A stretch of 64,000 nt of DNA from Rhodococcus rhodnii. GTDB lineage: Bacteria > Actinomycetota > Actinomycetes > Mycobacteriales > Pseudonocardiaceae. The translations under genes and the position numbers were made by a program. This document shows positions 9,359 through 19,623 of the stretch, one piece after another (position 1 is the first letter of the stretch; each line of letters starts with the position of its first letter). The stretch spans positions 186,001 to 250,000 of the forward strand of contig JOAA01000010.1 in the NCBI GenBank assembly GCA_000720375.1. The letters run 5' to 3'. The notes under the pieces are model-generated. The model was not told the DNA's origin. It saw nothing but the letters and a program-made list of their open reading frames with translations, and ran no database searches.

Positions 9359-10195
9359 TCAGGGACGCTGGTTCGCGCTCGCCCGGGCGGCGAGTGCGAT
9401 GAGGTCGGCGGTGAGCTGCGGCTGCGACATCATGGCGACGTGCGAGGCGCGCGCCTCGATGGTGCGGGATCCGGCCCGCTGTGCCATGTACCGCTGCGCG
9501 GCGGCGGGGATGAGGTTGTCGTCGCGGGCGACGAGGTACCACGAGCGGATCTGCTTCCAGGCGGGCGGTCCGGATGGCTGCTGCAGTGTGTGCACGTCGC
9601 CGGGCCGCTGTGTGGCGGCCATGATCTGAGTGGTGGAGCGGGGCAGGTCACCGGCGAAGATGTCACGGAACAGGTCCTGCTTGACGTAACCGTCGACGCT
9701 GGTGCCTGCGTCGGGCAGCGGATAGGGCCGCAGGTCGAGGGCCTGTTCGCTGAGCTTGCTGCCGGGGAACTTGGTCTGCAGGCCCAGCACGGTGTCGCCT
9801 TCGTCCGGGGCGAACGCGGCGACGTAGACGAGGGCCTTGACGTTCGGGTTGCCGGTGGCGGCGTTGGTGATGATCACTCCGCCGTAGGAGTGTCCGACCA
9901 GGACGATCGGGCCTGGGAGGAGGCGCAGGATGCTGGCGAGGTATGCCGAGTCGGTGTCGACGCCGCGCAGCGGGTTCGCCGGTGCCAGGACGGGGTAGCC
10001 GTCGCGACGCAGCAGGCGGATGACCTCGTTCCACCCGGATGCGTCGGCGAACGCGCCGTGGACCAGCACGACGGTCGGCTTCGGTCTGGGCGCGCTGTGG
10101 GCATCGGCCGGTGCGGCTGTCGCCGCGGTGACGGCACCAGCGGAGACGAGCGCGGCAGAACCGGCCAGGACCGTGCGGCGGGAAATCGAAGACAT
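9359..10195 (-). CDS. Tat-exported alpha/beta hydrolase
   Basis: The product is 278 aa. The N-terminus [17 protein letters not shown] followed by an alanine-rich stretch ending PADAHS is a Tat signal peptide, so the enzyme acts outside the cytoplasmic membrane. The mature enzyme has [26 protein letters not shown] (nucleophile), VARDDNLIP (acid) and [10 protein letters not shown] (histidine). This matches the EstC/salicylate-esterase-like branch of hydrolases common in actinomycetes; the substrate is unknown. AAGGAG lies about 11 nt upstream of the ATG. It is the third alpha/beta hydrolase in a row and lies downstream of the LAL regulator on the same strand. Confidence 0.92.
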   Translation of the reverse strand: MSSISRRTVLAGSAALVSAGAVTAATAAPADAHSAPRPKPTVVLVHGAFADASGWNEVIRLLRRDGYPVLAPANPLRGVDTDSAYLASILRLLPGPIVLVGHSYGGVIITNAATGNPNVKALVYVAAFAPDEGDTVLGLQTKFPGSKLSEQALDLRPYPLPDAGTSVDGYVKQDLFRDIFAGDLPRSTTQIMAATQRPGDVHTLQQPSGPPAWKQIRSWYLVARDDNLIPAAAQRYMAQRAGSRTIEARASHVAMMSQPQLTADLIALAARASANQRP

Positions 10196-10388
10196 GAGGA
10201 TGCGGGCTCCTTTCGGAGACGATGCGTCTGAAGGTGCTGGCGCGGGCGGGCGTCATCGACCGTGTACCGCTGGGTTCGTGGCCTTCGCGAACCGCAGCTC
10301 TGCCTCCCCGCCGTGCGGGAACGTTACGGCCGTGGCGTCGACTCGTCGTGAGTCGAATGACTGCGGTTGCGGATCTGGTCGGGCAGAC

Positions 10389-13103
10389 TCAGAGCTCGTG
10401 TTCGGCGGCCATGCGCTGCAGTTCCCCGCGCGAGGTGATGCCGAGCTTGGGGAACATCCGGTACAGGTGGCTGCCGACGGTCCGGTGTGAGATGAACAGG
10501 CCCTTGGCGATGTCCCGGTTGGTCAATCCCTGCGCGACCATGGAGGCGATCTGGATCTCCTGAGCCGACAAGGAGTCCCAGATGTCGGCTACGGGCGAGT
10601 CGCTGCGTTCCCCGGCTGCCCGCAGCTCAGCCCTGGCGCGTTCGGCGAGCGGCCGGGCACCCAGTCCGTCGAATCCGTCCCGGGCAGTGCGCAGGTAGTC
10701 GCGTGACTCGCGCACCCGTCGCCGGCGGCGCAACGACTTCCCATACGTGAGGAGCAGGCGGTTGCGTTCGTACGGCCACATCGTCATGTCGATCGCCAGG
10801 GCCTCGGCGAAGCTCGATTCCGACTCGTCGTGAGGGGCCAGCACTGCCCGTGCGACGCTGAGGTTCATGCGCCCCGTGGGTGAGGTCGTCTCGCGTACCT
10901 CCGCCGGCATTCTGTCGATGAGAGAGCGAGCGGCAGCAACCTCGCCACATGCCGCGGCGGCTTCGGCCAAGCTCGCCAGGGACCACAGGGCGTGTGCCGG
11001 GTGATAGGCGGCGTTGGCGGGATCGTGCAGCTGCGCGAGCGAGGCGTAGGCCAGCTCGTACCGACCCTGCCCCGATGCGGTGGCCGCTCGCGCAAGCAGG
11101 ACAACGGCGCCGATGGTGGCGAACCGGCGGGGGTTCACGCGATCGGCGCGGACGACGAGGTCCTCGGCGAATGCGAAGTCGCCCCTGAACGCTGCCACTG
11201 TTGCGTGCGCTACGAGCGATGCCGCCTCCCAGAACGGCTGGCGGGTCTCGGCGCACAACCGTGTGCTCTCCTCGGCAGCGGCCACGGCGTGCGACCAGTA
11301 CCCACGACGCATGGCGGACCAGGCGAGCAGTGACAGCGCCCGGCCGAGGGTGTGCAGTTGACCTTCGGAACGAAGGCGTTCGGCCGCCTCGGTGAGCAGG
11401 CCTTCGGAGACGTCGAAGGCTCCGGCGCACGCCGCGGCGTGCGCGAGCCGGTAGGTGGTGGTCGCGTCCTGGGTGGCGGTGGGGACCTGGGCTATCAACG
11501 CGCGCACGGTGTCGTCGCTGTCGAAGGGCGAGCCGTAGGCGAGCAGCTGCGCACGTGTCGGGATGTCGGCGACTGTCAGTCGGTCCGCTGCGGCGATGAC
11601 CTGCTTTCCCACCGGTCGACCAGGAAAGAGGTTCCAACACCGCAGTGCCGATGTACGGAGGAAGTCGGTCGCCAGCGTGTCGTCGCCGATCGCGGTGGCC
11701 ATCCCTGCGAAATCGATGAGCAAGTTGATGCGGCGCTCGCCGCCGCTGTCGCCATCAGCCAGTTCGTTCAGCCATTCGTACCGCAAGCCGTCGTGCTCGC
11801 TGTCCACGAGGTCTCGGTAATGCCTCCGGAGCCGCTCGCCGTTGTCAGTCTGCCCGACCGCGTACGCGAGTACGGCAGCCCGATAGGTGCGTTCCGCCTT
11901 GTCCCTGCTGTCGACGGACAGTTGGGCCGCACGCTCCAAGGTCCGTACCGCGTTCGTCGGCGCACCACGCTTGATCGCCTGGTCGGCCTGCCGTTCGAGT
12001 TCGGCCGCCAGCGCGGCGTCCGGTCGCAACGCCGCGGCGGCTCGGTGCCACACGGATCGCTCCGGCCGGTCGGGGAGCACGCGCGCCAGCGCAGCGTGAC
12101 AGGCCCGTCGCCGATCGGGCCCGAGACGCTGGAGGATCGCCGATCGGATGAGCGGATGCCGGAAGCGGACGGCGGCGCCGTCCACCACGACCAACCCAGC
12201 CGACACAGCCGGGTCCAGTGCGGGCGTGATGTCCCGGCCGGAAAGCTGCTCGGCGGCTGCGACGATCTCGGCGACGTCATCGGAGTCGCTGAGCGCAGCC
12301 ACCTCCAAGACCGTCGTGGTCGCGGCGTCGAACTCGCCGATGCGGGCCAGAAACGAACTCTCCAGCCGTGCGGTCAGCAGCAGCCGGTCGCTGTGCGCGC
12401 CGGCGTAAACACCCACTGTGCGCGGCAGCTCCAGCAGGGCGAGTGGGTTGCCGCACGCGGCGTCGAGCAGCCGCGACCTCGTGCCCGGGTCGAGTGCGCC
12501 GGCGACGCCGTCGAGCAGCGTGGCCGCGGACTCGGTATCGAGCGGGGCGATGGTCATGGATGGGATGGCCGAATCGAGAAGAAGCCCGGACTCGTTCTCG
12601 CGGTGTGTCGCGAGCAGGACGATCCGGTCGGCGGTGACTCTGCGTGCGACGAACGCCAATGCCTGCTGACTGGCCGGGTCCATCCATTGCGCGTCGTCGG
12701 CCACCAGCAGCACCGGCCGCTCGACCGCGGCCTCCGCCAGCAGTTCGAGCGCGGCCATCGCCACCTTGTACAGGTCCGGTGACGCACCCGACCTACGACC
12801 AAACGCGACATCCAGGGCAAGCCGGTGGTTTGCGGTCAACCGGTTCCGGTGGCCGAGGACAGAACGCATCACCTGGTACAGCGCGGCGTACGGCAGACCG
12901 AACTCGGTGACCGAACCGACCGTGCGCAGCACCCGGAACCGGTCACCGGCTGTTGTGGCGGCCCACTCCAGCAGTGCCGACTTGCCCACGCCGGGCGTAC
13001 CGCGGATGACCAGAGCAGCGCCCTCCTCGGCGACCCCGTCCAGCAGCTTGCCGATCACCGCCTGTTCGGGAGCCCGTCCGACCAGGGGAAGATGTACGCC
13101 CAC
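10389..13103 (-). CDS. LuxR-family ATP-binding regulator (LAL type)
   Basis: The product is 904 aa, the usual size for LAL (MalT-like) regulators. A Walker A motif (GTPGVGKS, residues 35-42) and Walker B (VLLVADDAQWMD, about 135-146) lie in the N-terminal AAA/STAND domain. The middle is helical and TPR-like. The C-terminus (about residues 838-900) is a LuxR helix-turn-helix (LSAQEIQIASMVAQGLTNRDIA, HRTVGSHLYRMFPKLGI). The GTG at 13103 is preferred over an upstream ATG because GGAG lies 6 nt before it and the family usually begins just before LVGR. Such proteins are transcriptional activators. Control of the neighbouring hydrolase genes is inferred from position only. Confidence 0.93.
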   Translation of the reverse strand: MGVHLPLVGRAPEQAVIGKLLDGVAEEGAALVIRGTPGVGKSALLEWAATTAGDRFRVLRTVGSVTEFGLPYAALYQVMRSVLGHRNRLTANHRLALDVAFGRRSGASPDLYKVAMAALELLAEAAVERPVLLVADDAQWMDPASQQALAFVARRVTADRIVLLATHRENESGLLLDSAIPSMTIAPLDTESAATLLDGVAGALDPGTRSRLLDAACGNPLALLELPRTVGVYAGAHSDRLLLTARLESSFLARIGEFDAATTTVLEVAALSDSDDVAEIVAAAEQLSGRDITPALDPAVSAGLVVVDGAAVRFRHPLIRSAILQRLGPDRRRACHAALARVLPDRPERSVWHRAAAALRPDAALAAELERQADQAIKRGAPTNAVRTLERAAQLSVDSRDKAERTYRAAVLAYAVGQTDNGERLRRHYRDLVDSEHDGLRYEWLNELADGDSGGERRINLLIDFAGMATAIGDDTLATDFLRTSALRCWNLFPGRPVGKQVIAAADRLTVADIPTRAQLLAYGSPFDSDDTVRALIAQVPTATQDATTTYRLAHAAACAGAFDVSEGLLTEAAERLRSEGQLHTLGRALSLLAWSAMRRGYWSHAVAAAEESTRLCAETRQPFWEAASLVAHATVAAFRGDFAFAEDLVVRADRVNPRRFATIGAVVLLARAATASGQGRYELAYASLAQLHDPANAAYHPAHALWSLASLAEAAAACGEVAAARSLIDRMPAEVRETTSPTGRMNLSVARAVLAPHDESESSFAEALAIDMTMWPYERNRLLLTYGKSLRRRRRVRESRDYLRTARDGFDGLGARPLAERARAELRAAGERSDSPVADIWDSLSAQEIQIASMVAQGLTNRDIAKGLFISHRTVGSHLYRMFPKLGITSRGELQRMAAEHEL

Positions 13104-13329
13104 GCTCAGCTCCGCTCGCCAGGCCCGACGAACGCAGTATCTCCCGTCCGCGATGCGGCTCACACCACCCGAGTTGAGCAATCGTCATGCGCGGGGACCG
13201 GCCGAACGCTGCAAGTGCCGACTATCGCCTGTCGGCACGGCGATCGCGCGCAACTTCTTGCCCGGCTTCACACGGGCAACAGTATCGAACTTGCGTGCGA
13301 CGATCCCCAAAGAACACGCTCAAGAACAC

Positions 13330-13361
13330 AGGACCCCCTCCCGGGATGGGGAGGGGGTCCT
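13330..13361 (-). terminator. Terminator of the qcr-ctaE operon
   Basis: A perfect 13-bp stem (AGGACCCCCTCCC at 13330-13342, complement at 13349-13361) with a 6-nt loop lies 22 nt past the qcrB stop. The downstream U-tract is weak. GC-rich actinobacterial terminators often lack one. Confidence 0.8.
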
Positions 13362-13383
13362 GGTGGGTACTACGGGACGGGAC

Positions 13384-15042
13384 TCAGCCGTGGCTGTGCG
13401 ATCCCGGTCCTTCGCTGTGCTCGCCGACCTGGCCGTTGCCGTGGCCGTTGTGCTGGGCGGCGCGGGCGGCTTCGAGCGCCCTGGTCTCCTCGACCGGGTC
13501 GGGCGTCAGCAGCGTGCCCCTGACCGGACGGCCTGCGGAGCCGAGTTTGTTCATCTTCTTCGGCACCGCGGCGCCCTGGTAGGCCAGCGGGATCGGGTGG
13601 CCGTGGTCGTCGACCGGGCCGAGCGGCTGGTGCAGTTCGATGAACTCGCCGTGCGGCAGCCGCTTGATGATGCCGGTCTCCACACCGTGCGCCAGCACCT
13701 CGCGGTCGGCGTGCTGCAGGCCGAGGCAGATGCGGTAGGTGATGAAGTACGCCAGCGGCGGCAACACAAGCAGGCCGATCCGGCCCATCCAGGTCGTCGC
13801 GTTCAGCGAGATGTCGAACTTCTCCGCCAGCACGTCGTTCGCGGCCGAGAGCAGCGCGACCATGAAGTACGTGATGGCCATGGCACCCAGCGAGGTGCGG
13901 ACCGGCACGTCACGCGGACGCTGCAACAGGTTGTGGTGCGCGTAGTCCTTGGTGAACTTCCGCTCGATCCACGGGTACACCGCCGCGATACCGGTCAGCA
14001 ACGGCAGACCGAGCATGAACGGGAAGAACGCCGCGGGGATCATGTAGTCCCCGAGGTAGACCTCCCACGCCGGCCACAACCGGATCAGGCCGTCCGTCCA
14101 GCCCATGTACCAGTCGGGCACCGTTCCCGCGGAGATGTGCGCCGGGTTGAACGGGCCGAAGTTCCAGATCGGGTTGATCTGGAAGAGGCCACCGAGTAGC
14201 GCGGTCACGCCGACGACGATGGCGAAGAAACCGCCGCCCTTCAGCGAGAAGTACGGCATGATCCGCACGCCCACGACGTTCTTCTCGGTGCGCATGACAC
14301 CGGGGAACTGGGTGTGCTTCTGGTACCAGACCAGACCCACGTGCACCGCGACCAGCGCGAGCAGAATTCCCGGAATCAGCAGGATGTGCGCCGTGTACAG
14401 CATCGGGATGACTTCTTCACCCGGGAACTCACCGCGGAAGAGCAGTGCGTTCACCCAGGTGCCGATCACCGGGATCGAGAGGATCAGACCCGACATGATC
14501 CGCAGGCCCGCACCGGAGAGCAGGTCGTCCGGCAGCGAGTAGCCGGCGAAGCCCTCGATGGCGCCCAGCATGAACAGCAGGATGCCGATGACCCAGTTCG
14601 TCTCACGCGGGCGGCGGAACGCGCCGGTGAAGAACACGCGGAACATGTGCAGCACGATCGCGGCCATGAACAGCAGCGCCGCCCAGTGGTGCACCTGGCG
14701 GACGAACAGACCGCCGCGCACCTCGAACGACAAGTTCAGCGCCGTCTCGTAGGCCCGCGACATCCCCAGGCCACGCAGGTTGGTGTACGCGCCCTGGTAC
14801 TCCACGTGCTGCATCGACGGGTCGAAGAACAACGCCAGGTACGTACCGGACAGCAGCAGCACGATGAAGCTGTACAGCGCCACTTCACCGAGCAGGAACG
14901 ACCAGTGCGTCGGGAAGACCTTGTTGAGCTGCTTGCGCAGGCCACCCGCGGCGTGCAGCCGGTCGTCGGCCCAGTTGCCAGCCGCCGCGGCCATCTTGGC
15001 CGCCGGGTTCTGCTGTTTCGTTGGCGTGGTGAGACCGCTCAT
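13384..15042 (-). CDS. qcrB: Cytochrome bc1 complex cytochrome b subunit
   Basis: The product is 552 aa. It is the membrane-embedded haem b subunit of menaquinol:cytochrome c oxidoreductase in the bc1-aa3 supercomplex. Haem-ligand regions [17 protein letters not shown] and [23 protein letters not shown] and the quinol-oxidation loop [10 protein letters not shown] are present. The C-terminal extension includes [16 protein letters not shown], as in M. tuberculosis QcrB, and ends in a histidine- and glycine-rich tail. The ATG overlaps the qcrA stop as ATGA (15039-15042), so the pair is translationally coupled. This is the canonical copy; a second one lies at 4755-6329. Confidence 0.98.
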   Translation of the reverse strand: MSGLTTPTKQQNPAAKMAAAAGNWADDRLHAAGGLRKQLNKVFPTHWSFLLGEVALYSFIVLLLSGTYLALFFDPSMQHVEYQGAYTNLRGLGMSRAYETALNLSFEVRGGLFVRQVHHWAALLFMAAIVLHMFRVFFTGAFRRPRETNWVIGILLFMLGAIEGFAGYSLPDDLLSGAGLRIMSGLILSIPVIGTWVNALLFRGEFPGEEVIPMLYTAHILLIPGILLALVAVHVGLVWYQKHTQFPGVMRTEKNVVGVRIMPYFSLKGGGFFAIVVGVTALLGGLFQINPIWNFGPFNPAHISAGTVPDWYMGWTDGLIRLWPAWEVYLGDYMIPAAFFPFMLGLPLLTGIAAVYPWIERKFTKDYAHHNLLQRPRDVPVRTSLGAMAITYFMVALLSAANDVLAEKFDISLNATTWMGRIGLLVLPPLAYFITYRICLGLQHADREVLAHGVETGIIKRLPHGEFIELHQPLGPVDDHGHPIPLAYQGAAVPKKMNKLGSAGRPVRGTLLTPDPVEETRALEAARAAQHNGHGNGQVGEHSEGPGSHSHG

Positions 15043-16229
15043 GACTTACGCTCCCAGAAGGCCGGTCCTACCGCCTCGTTGAAGTCGTGTCGGGCATAAA
15101 GGTAACCCGTCACCTCGTCGACCTCGATGGGCAATTGCGCCAGCTTGCGCGTGGCAGGCCCGAAGATCGGCTTGGCGTACTGCAACGCGTCGAACTGCGA
15201 CTGGTGGCACGGGCACAGGATCCGGTTGGTCCGCTGCTCGTACAGCGAGGTCGGGCAGCCGAGGTGGCTGCAGATCTTCGTGTACGCGTAGAAGTCGCCG
15301 AAGTTGTAGTCCTCCTGGCCCTGGTGCTTGACCACGCGCTTGCCGTCCTCGGGACGCAGGCGGATGAGCATCACCGGGTTGTCCGAGCGGCGCAGCGCCT
15401 CGACCAGCTCGTGCTCGTCGACCCGCTCGGTACCGGCCAGCATTCCTTCCAGCTTGGCGTAGTCCACGCCGCCGGACGCGCTCTTGGGAGCGTGGAACGG
15501 GAACACCGTCTCCATCGCGCCCGCGTCCAGGTCCTCCGGCTTGACCAGCTCGAGTGCGTGCGCGTCACCGGTGTCGCGGCGCAGGAACACGCGCTCGCCG
15601 TCGTGCGCCAGCCAGCCGGTGTGCCACAGGCCGTTCTCGTTGGTCGAGTCCTTGTGCGGGTTGTGGATCAGGCTGCCCAGCGGCAACGCGGCCGTGGCCA
15701 GTCCGAACGCACCCGCACCGAACAGCGCCGAGCGCTTGATGATCGACCGGCGGGCGATCGTGCTGCGGTCACCGGCGTCGGCCAGGTGCGCGACGAAGGT
15801 CTGCCGGTCCAGCTCGGTCGAGCGGCCCTCGTGCCGCTGCTGCACCGCGACCTCGTGCGGCAGGAACTTCTTGGCGTACATGACCACGCCGACACCCACA
15901 CCAAGGATCGACAGGCCCAGGGTCAGCCCCAGCAACGGCGTGTACAGCAGGTACAGGATGTGACCGTCGGTGTTGGCCGGGGCGTAGTGCCACGGCCACC
16001 ACAGGAACACACCGATGAACGCCAGCCCGGACAGCCCGGCCAAGGTGAACCACGCGGCGACGGCGCGCTCGGCGCGCTTCTCCGCCTTGGTGCCCTTGAC
16101 CGGCCACGGGTCGGTGTACTCGACCAGCTCGACGTCGTCGAGTTTGCCGCCCAGCTTCAGCAGCTGGTCGCGGTCCATCTCGGCGAGCTCGGCCTCGGTC
16201 GGCAGGCCTTTTTTGTCTTGCTCGCTCAC
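15039..16229 (-). CDS. qcrA: Cytochrome bc1 complex Rieske iron-sulfur subunit
   Basis: The product is 396 aa. It is the long actinobacterial Rieske protein with three N-terminal membrane helices. The 2Fe-2S binding motifs are CSHLGC (C320, H322) and CPCHQS (C339, H342), with C325 and C341 forming the usual disulfide. It passes electrons from quinol to the di-haem QcrC. The GTG start at 16229 overlaps the qcrC stop as GTGA. A start six codons upstream would overlap further and is less likely. Confidence 0.97.
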   Translation of the reverse strand: MSEQDKKGLPTEAELAEMDRDQLLKLGGKLDDVELVEYTDPWPVKGTKAEKRAERAVAAWFTLAGLSGLAFIGVFLWWPWHYAPANTDGHILYLLYTPLLGLTLGLSILGVGVGVVMYAKKFLPHEVAVQQRHEGRSTELDRQTFVAHLADAGDRSTIARRSIIKRSALFGAGAFGLATAALPLGSLIHNPHKDSTNENGLWHTGWLAHDGERVFLRRDTGDAHALELVKPEDLDAGAMETVFPFHAPKSASGGVDYAKLEGMLAGTERVDEHELVEALRRSDNPVMLIRLRPEDGKRVVKHQGQEDYNFGDFYAYTKICSHLGCPTSLYEQRTNRILCPCHQSQFDALQYAKPIFGPATRKLAQLPIEVDEVTGYLYARHDFNEAVGPAFWERKS

Positions 16230-17065
16230 GACTTGGCTCCGATCCACAACGTGATGCCAATCAGCGCCGCCATCCCCACGATGAACGCGATCAAGCCCTC
16301 GGACTGTGGTCCTAGGCCACCCAGAGGCGCGCCACCGGGGTTGTTGTTCCCGTCGGTCACCGACTTGACGTACGCGATGATGTCCTTCTTCTCCTCCGGC
16401 GAGAGCTGGCGGTCGGAGAACTTCGGCATGTTCTGCGGACCGGACAGCATCGCCGCGTACAGCTGCTCCTCGGTCGCCGGGTCGAGCTCGGGCGCGAACT
16501 TGCCCGACGACAGCGCACCACCGCGGCCGGTGAAGTTGTGGCAGGAGGCGCAGTTCATCCGGAACAGCTCGCCACCGCGCGCCGGGTCGTTGCCGCGCAG
16601 CTGCTGGCCGTGCTCCTCCGGCAGCTTCGGGCCACCCGCGCCCTTCGATTCGATGTACGCGATGACCGCGTCGATCTCCTCGGGCGACAGCTTCGGTGGT
16701 TTGCGCTCGGCCTGCGCGGTCTGCGCGGCCATCGGCATCCGGCCGGTCGAGGTCTGGAAGTACACCGCGGCCTCACCGATGCCGATCAGGCTCGGGCCGC
16801 GGTCCTTCACGCCCTGGCCGCCCTCACCGTGGCAGGTGATGCAGGTGTTGTTGTAGATCTGCTCGCCCTTGCGGACCAACGCCGGGTCCTGTGCGGCGTT
16901 GGCTGTCTGCGGTTCGGGGGCGATCGCGCTGTACAACGCGCCGACACCGATCAGCGCCACGCCCAACGCGAGCAGGCCGGAGATCCGCCGGCGCCGCTTG
17001 GAGGAGCGGGCTTGCTTGCGCGCCGCCTTGCTCTCCCCGGCGGCTTCCGCCTTCTTACTCGTCAT
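16226..17065 (-). CDS. qcrC: Cytochrome bc1 complex di-haem cytochrome c subunit
   Basis: The product is 279 aa. It has two covalent haem-binding motifs, CITCH (residues 75-79) and CASCH (172-176), so two class I cytochrome c domains. A basic N-terminus is followed by a membrane helix (about 29-50). A C-terminal helix (LIAFIVGMAALIGITLWIG) anchors the protein. In actinobacteria this subunit wires bc1 directly to the aa3 oxidase without a soluble cytochrome c. The ATG at 17065 is preferred, since an upstream TTG sits too close to AAGG. It lies 60 nt downstream of ctaE on the same strand, in one operon. Confidence 0.97.
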   Translation of the reverse strand: MTSKKAEAAGESKAARKQARSSKRRRRISGLLALGVALIGVGALYSAIAPEPQTANAAQDPALVRKGEQIYNNTCITCHGEGGQGVKDRGPSLIGIGEAAVYFQTSTGRMPMAAQTAQAERKPPKLSPEEIDAVIAYIESKGAGGPKLPEEHGQQLRGNDPARGGELFRMNCASCHNFTGRGGALSSGKFAPELDPATEEQLYAAMLSGPQNMPKFSDRQLSPEEKKDIIAYVKSVTDGNNNPGGAPLGGLGPQSEGLIAFIVGMAALIGITLWIGAKS

Positions 17066-17125
17066 GGTGATGGGCAACCTTGCTGGAGTCAGTTCGGGTT
17101 TCGGTTATCCGCTACACGCGAAGCG

Positions 17126-17755
17126 TCAGGGCACGATGTAGATGACGGCGAACAGCCCGATCCACACGATGTCGACGAAGTGCCAGTAGTACGAGACCAC
17201 GATCGCGGCGGTGGCCTGCGCGGGCGTGAACTTGCTCATCCGGGTGCGGATCAGCAGGTAGACGAACGCGATCAGACCGCCGATCACGTGCAGTCCGTGG
17301 AAGCCGGTGGTCAGGTAGAAGACCGTGCCGAACCCGCCGGAGGGGATGGTGACACCCTCCGCGATCAGGTTCACGTACTCGATCCCCTGGCCGGCCACGA
17401 AGATCGCACCCATCACCAGGGTCAGGGTGTACCAGCGCCGCAGCCCGAAGACGTCGCCCTTCTCGGCGGCGAACACGCCGAGCTGGCAGGTGACCGACGA
17501 GAGGATCAGGATCACCGTGAACGGCGTGGCGAACGGCAGGTTCAGGTGGATCGGCTCGCCGCCGGGGGTGAGCGGTGGCGGCCAGTGGCCGGTGGCGTTC
17601 TGTGCCTTCACCGTGAAGAACATGGCGAACAGCCCGGCGAAGAACATCAGCTCACTGGACAGCCACACGATGGTGCCCACACTGACCATGTTCGGCCGGT
17701 TCAGCGAGTGCACACGCTGGCTGATCGAAGGCGTAGCTGTTGTCACGCGACGCAT
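17126..17755 (-). CDS. ctaE: Cytochrome c oxidase subunit III
   Basis: The product is 209 aa with five to six membrane helices. The opening [20 protein letters not shown] is highly conserved in actinobacterial CtaE, and FHGLHVIGG and [10 protein letters not shown] are the family signatures. It belongs to the aa3-type oxidase of the respiratory supercomplex and is the first gene of ctaE-qcrCAB. The start may be the ATG at 17755 or the GTG three codons later (17746). Confidence 0.97.
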   Translation of the reverse strand: MRRVTTATPSISQRVHSLNRPNMVSVGTIVWLSSELMFFAGLFAMFFTVKAQNATGHWPPPLTPGGEPIHLNLPFATPFTVILILSSVTCQLGVFAAEKGDVFGLRRWYTLTLVMGAIFVAGQGIEYVNLIAEGVTIPSGGFGTVFYLTTGFHGLHVIGGLIAFVYLLIRTRMSKFTPAQATAAIVVSYYWHFVDIVWIGLFAVIYIVP

Positions 17756-17900
17756 TATGTCTTGCGGTTATCCGCCTCGCCCGGTCGGGTACCGGTTGGG
17801 TCGCGGGCCGTGTCGCGGGCCCGTGGCGATAGCATTCCACTGGTCGTGATCAGGCCCATTGGAAATTGGCCCAGTGAGAGAGCCGGAGGGCGCTGAAGAG

Positions 17901-18311
17901 ATGAGCACGCAGCCGCTGACGATCCTGGTCTTCAGCCACCGGCCCGAGGTGCGGGAGAGCATCATCACAGCCGTCGGCCGCCGTCCGGCCGCCGACCTGG
18001 GCAGGGTGACGTTCGTGGAGGCCGAGACGGTCGCCGACGTCATCTACCACATGGACGCGGGCGACTCGGACCTCGCGATCCTGGACGGCGAGGCGCAGCC
18101 GACCGGTGGCATGGGTCTGTGCCGCCAGCTCAAGCACGAGATCGACGACTGCCCGCCGATCGTGATCGCGGTGCGTCGTAAGGACGACCGTTGGCTGGCG
18201 ACGTGGTCGCAGGCGGACGCCGTCCTTGTGCACCCGCTCGACCCGCTGACCGCCGCTGAGACGGTCGCGGACGTGCTGCGGTCGCACAAACTGCCCACTG
18301 TCCGGGGCTGA
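17901..18311 (+). CDS. Receiver-like (CheY fold) protein of unknown role
   Basis: The product is 136 aa. It keeps a receiver-like layout ([65 protein letters not shown]). The phosphoacceptor-position aspartate (LAILDGE) is present. The acidic pair near the N-terminus is absent, and the conserved lysine before Pro is replaced by histidine (VHPLDP). It is therefore probably a degenerate receiver not controlled by ordinary phosphotransfer. It has no output domain. The ATG at 17901 has GGAGGG 10 nt upstream. Only 5 nt separate it from trpD, so they are co-transcribed. Confidence 0.85.
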   Translation: MSTQPLTILVFSHRPEVRESIITAVGRRPAADLGRVTFVEAETVADVIYHMDAGDSDLAILDGEAQPTGGMGLCRQLKHEIDDCPPIVIAVRRKDDRWLATWSQADAVLVHPLDPLTAAETVADVLRSHKLPTVRG

Positions 18312-18316
18312 GCGCG

Positions 18317-19357
18317 ATGCGGCGCGACAGCTGGCCGGCGCTGCTCAACCACTTAGTCGGCGGGGGTGACCTGACCGCCGAGGACACCTCGTGGGCGATG
18401 AACGAGATCATGTCCGGCAACGCCACCAACGCCCAGATCGCCGGGTTCGCCGTCGGCCTGCGCGCGAAAGGCGAGACGCCGGACGAGATCTCCGGGATGG
18501 CGGCGGGGATGCTGCAGCACGCCACCAGGGTCGCGGTGGACATCCGTGCGGTCGACGTGGTCGGCACGGGTGGTGACCGGTCCGGCAGCGTGAACATCTC
18601 GACGATGAGCGCGATCGTGACGGCTGCCGCCGGTGTGCCCGTGGTCAAGCACGGCAACAGGTCGGCGTCGTCCAAGGCGGGAACCGCGGATGTGCTCGAG
18701 GTTCTGGGCATCGCGATCTCGCTGGGACCAGAGGGTGTCGCGCGATGCGTCGACGAACTGGGCATCGGTTTCTGCTTCGCGCCGGTGTACCACCCGGCAC
18801 TGCGGCACGCCGGTCCCGTGCGCTCGGAGTTGGGGATTCCCACGGCATTCAACGTGCTGGGGCCGTTGACCAACCCCGCGCAGCCCGCGGCCGGCCTGAT
18901 CGGCTGCGCGTTCGAACGTCTCGCACCGGTGATGGCCGAGGTGTTCGCGCTGCGTGGCGCGTCTGTGCTGCTCGTACGCGGTGACGACGGACTCGACGAG
19001 ATCACCACGTGCGCAACGACTTCCGCCTGGGTTGTCGACGGCGGAGTGGTGCGATCCGAACGTATCGATCCGGCCACATTTGGGCTCGACCTCTGCACGC
19101 CCGAGGACCTGCGCGGCGGGGACGCCAAGCACAACGCCGAAGTCGTCCGCCAGGTGCTGGCCGGCGAGCAGGGCCACGTCCGCAACGCCGTGCTGCTCAA
19201 CGCCGCCGGTGCGGTGGCCGCGTATCGGGGGTTCACGGGCGATCTGGCGGCCGATCTGGCGGCTGGGCTCTCCCAGGTCGCCGACGCGGTGGATTCGGGC
19301 GCAGCGGCGAACCTGTTGGACCGTTGGGCGGCCGTGTCGAGCGCGCTGGCCAAGTGA
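18317..19357 (+). CDS. trpD: Anthranilate phosphoribosyltransferase
   Basis: The product is 346 aa. It transfers the phosphoribosyl group from PRPP to anthranilate, the second step of tryptophan synthesis. The diagnostic GTGGD (residues 83-87), NISTM and [10 protein letters not shown] (111-120) bind PRPP, magnesium and anthranilate. The length is normal for the family. It follows the receiver-like gene by 5 nt. trpD beside the cytochrome oxidase genes is the actinobacterial arrangement (M. tuberculosis Rv2192c). Confidence 0.97.
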   Translation: MRRDSWPALLNHLVGGGDLTAEDTSWAMNEIMSGNATNAQIAGFAVGLRAKGETPDEISGMAAGMLQHATRVAVDIRAVDVVGTGGDRSGSVNISTMSAIVTAAAGVPVVKHGNRSASSKAGTADVLEVLGIAISLGPEGVARCVDELGIGFCFAPVYHPALRHAGPVRSELGIPTAFNVLGPLTNPAQPAAGLIGCAFERLAPVMAEVFALRGASVLLVRGDDGLDEITTCATTSAWVVDGGVVRSERIDPATFGLDLCTPEDLRGGDAKHNAEVVRQVLAGEQGHVRNAVLLNAAGAVAAYRGFTGDLAADLAAGLSQVADAVDSGAAANLLDRWAAVSSALAK

Positions 19358-19575
19358 TCTCGACCTGAGCGGTGCGGGCGGCTCGATCGCGAGCCGCCCC
19401 ACCAGACCGATCTGACGAAGCTGAAGGCGATCACCACAGCCGCCTGGGGCACACCGACTCGGCAGGCGACCACGTGGAGGTTCGCGAAGCGGTTCGCCCA
19501 CGGCTCGGCCACGCCGTACCGGATCTTGAACATCTCCTGGCGGCAGGGTGTGTAGCGGAGTGCCCCAGAAAGCCG

Positions 19576-19607
19576 AAAAGGCCTCCCGCGGCGACGGGAG
19601 GCCTTTT
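19576..19607. terminator. Bidirectional terminator between trpD and ctaF
   Basis: A perfect 13-bp stem (AAAAGGCCTCCCG at 19576-19588, complement at 19595-19607) with a 6-nt loop has T runs on both strands. It lies between convergent genes and can serve both. The 218 nt from the trpD stop to this stem hold no gene with a start codon (see the finding on the in-frame extension). Confidence 0.9.
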
Positions 19608-19623
19608 CAGTATGGCTTGTGGT

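Noticed and set aside
9320..10231. Plus-strand frame opposite the Tat-exported hydrolase
   Set aside because: The minus strand encodes a complete hydrolase with Tat signal and catalytic triad; the plus frame is a shadow.
10020..12782. Several long plus-strand frames opposite the LAL regulator
   Set aside because: The minus-strand protein has intact Walker and LuxR motifs; the plus-strand frames lack motifs, good starts and family resemblance.
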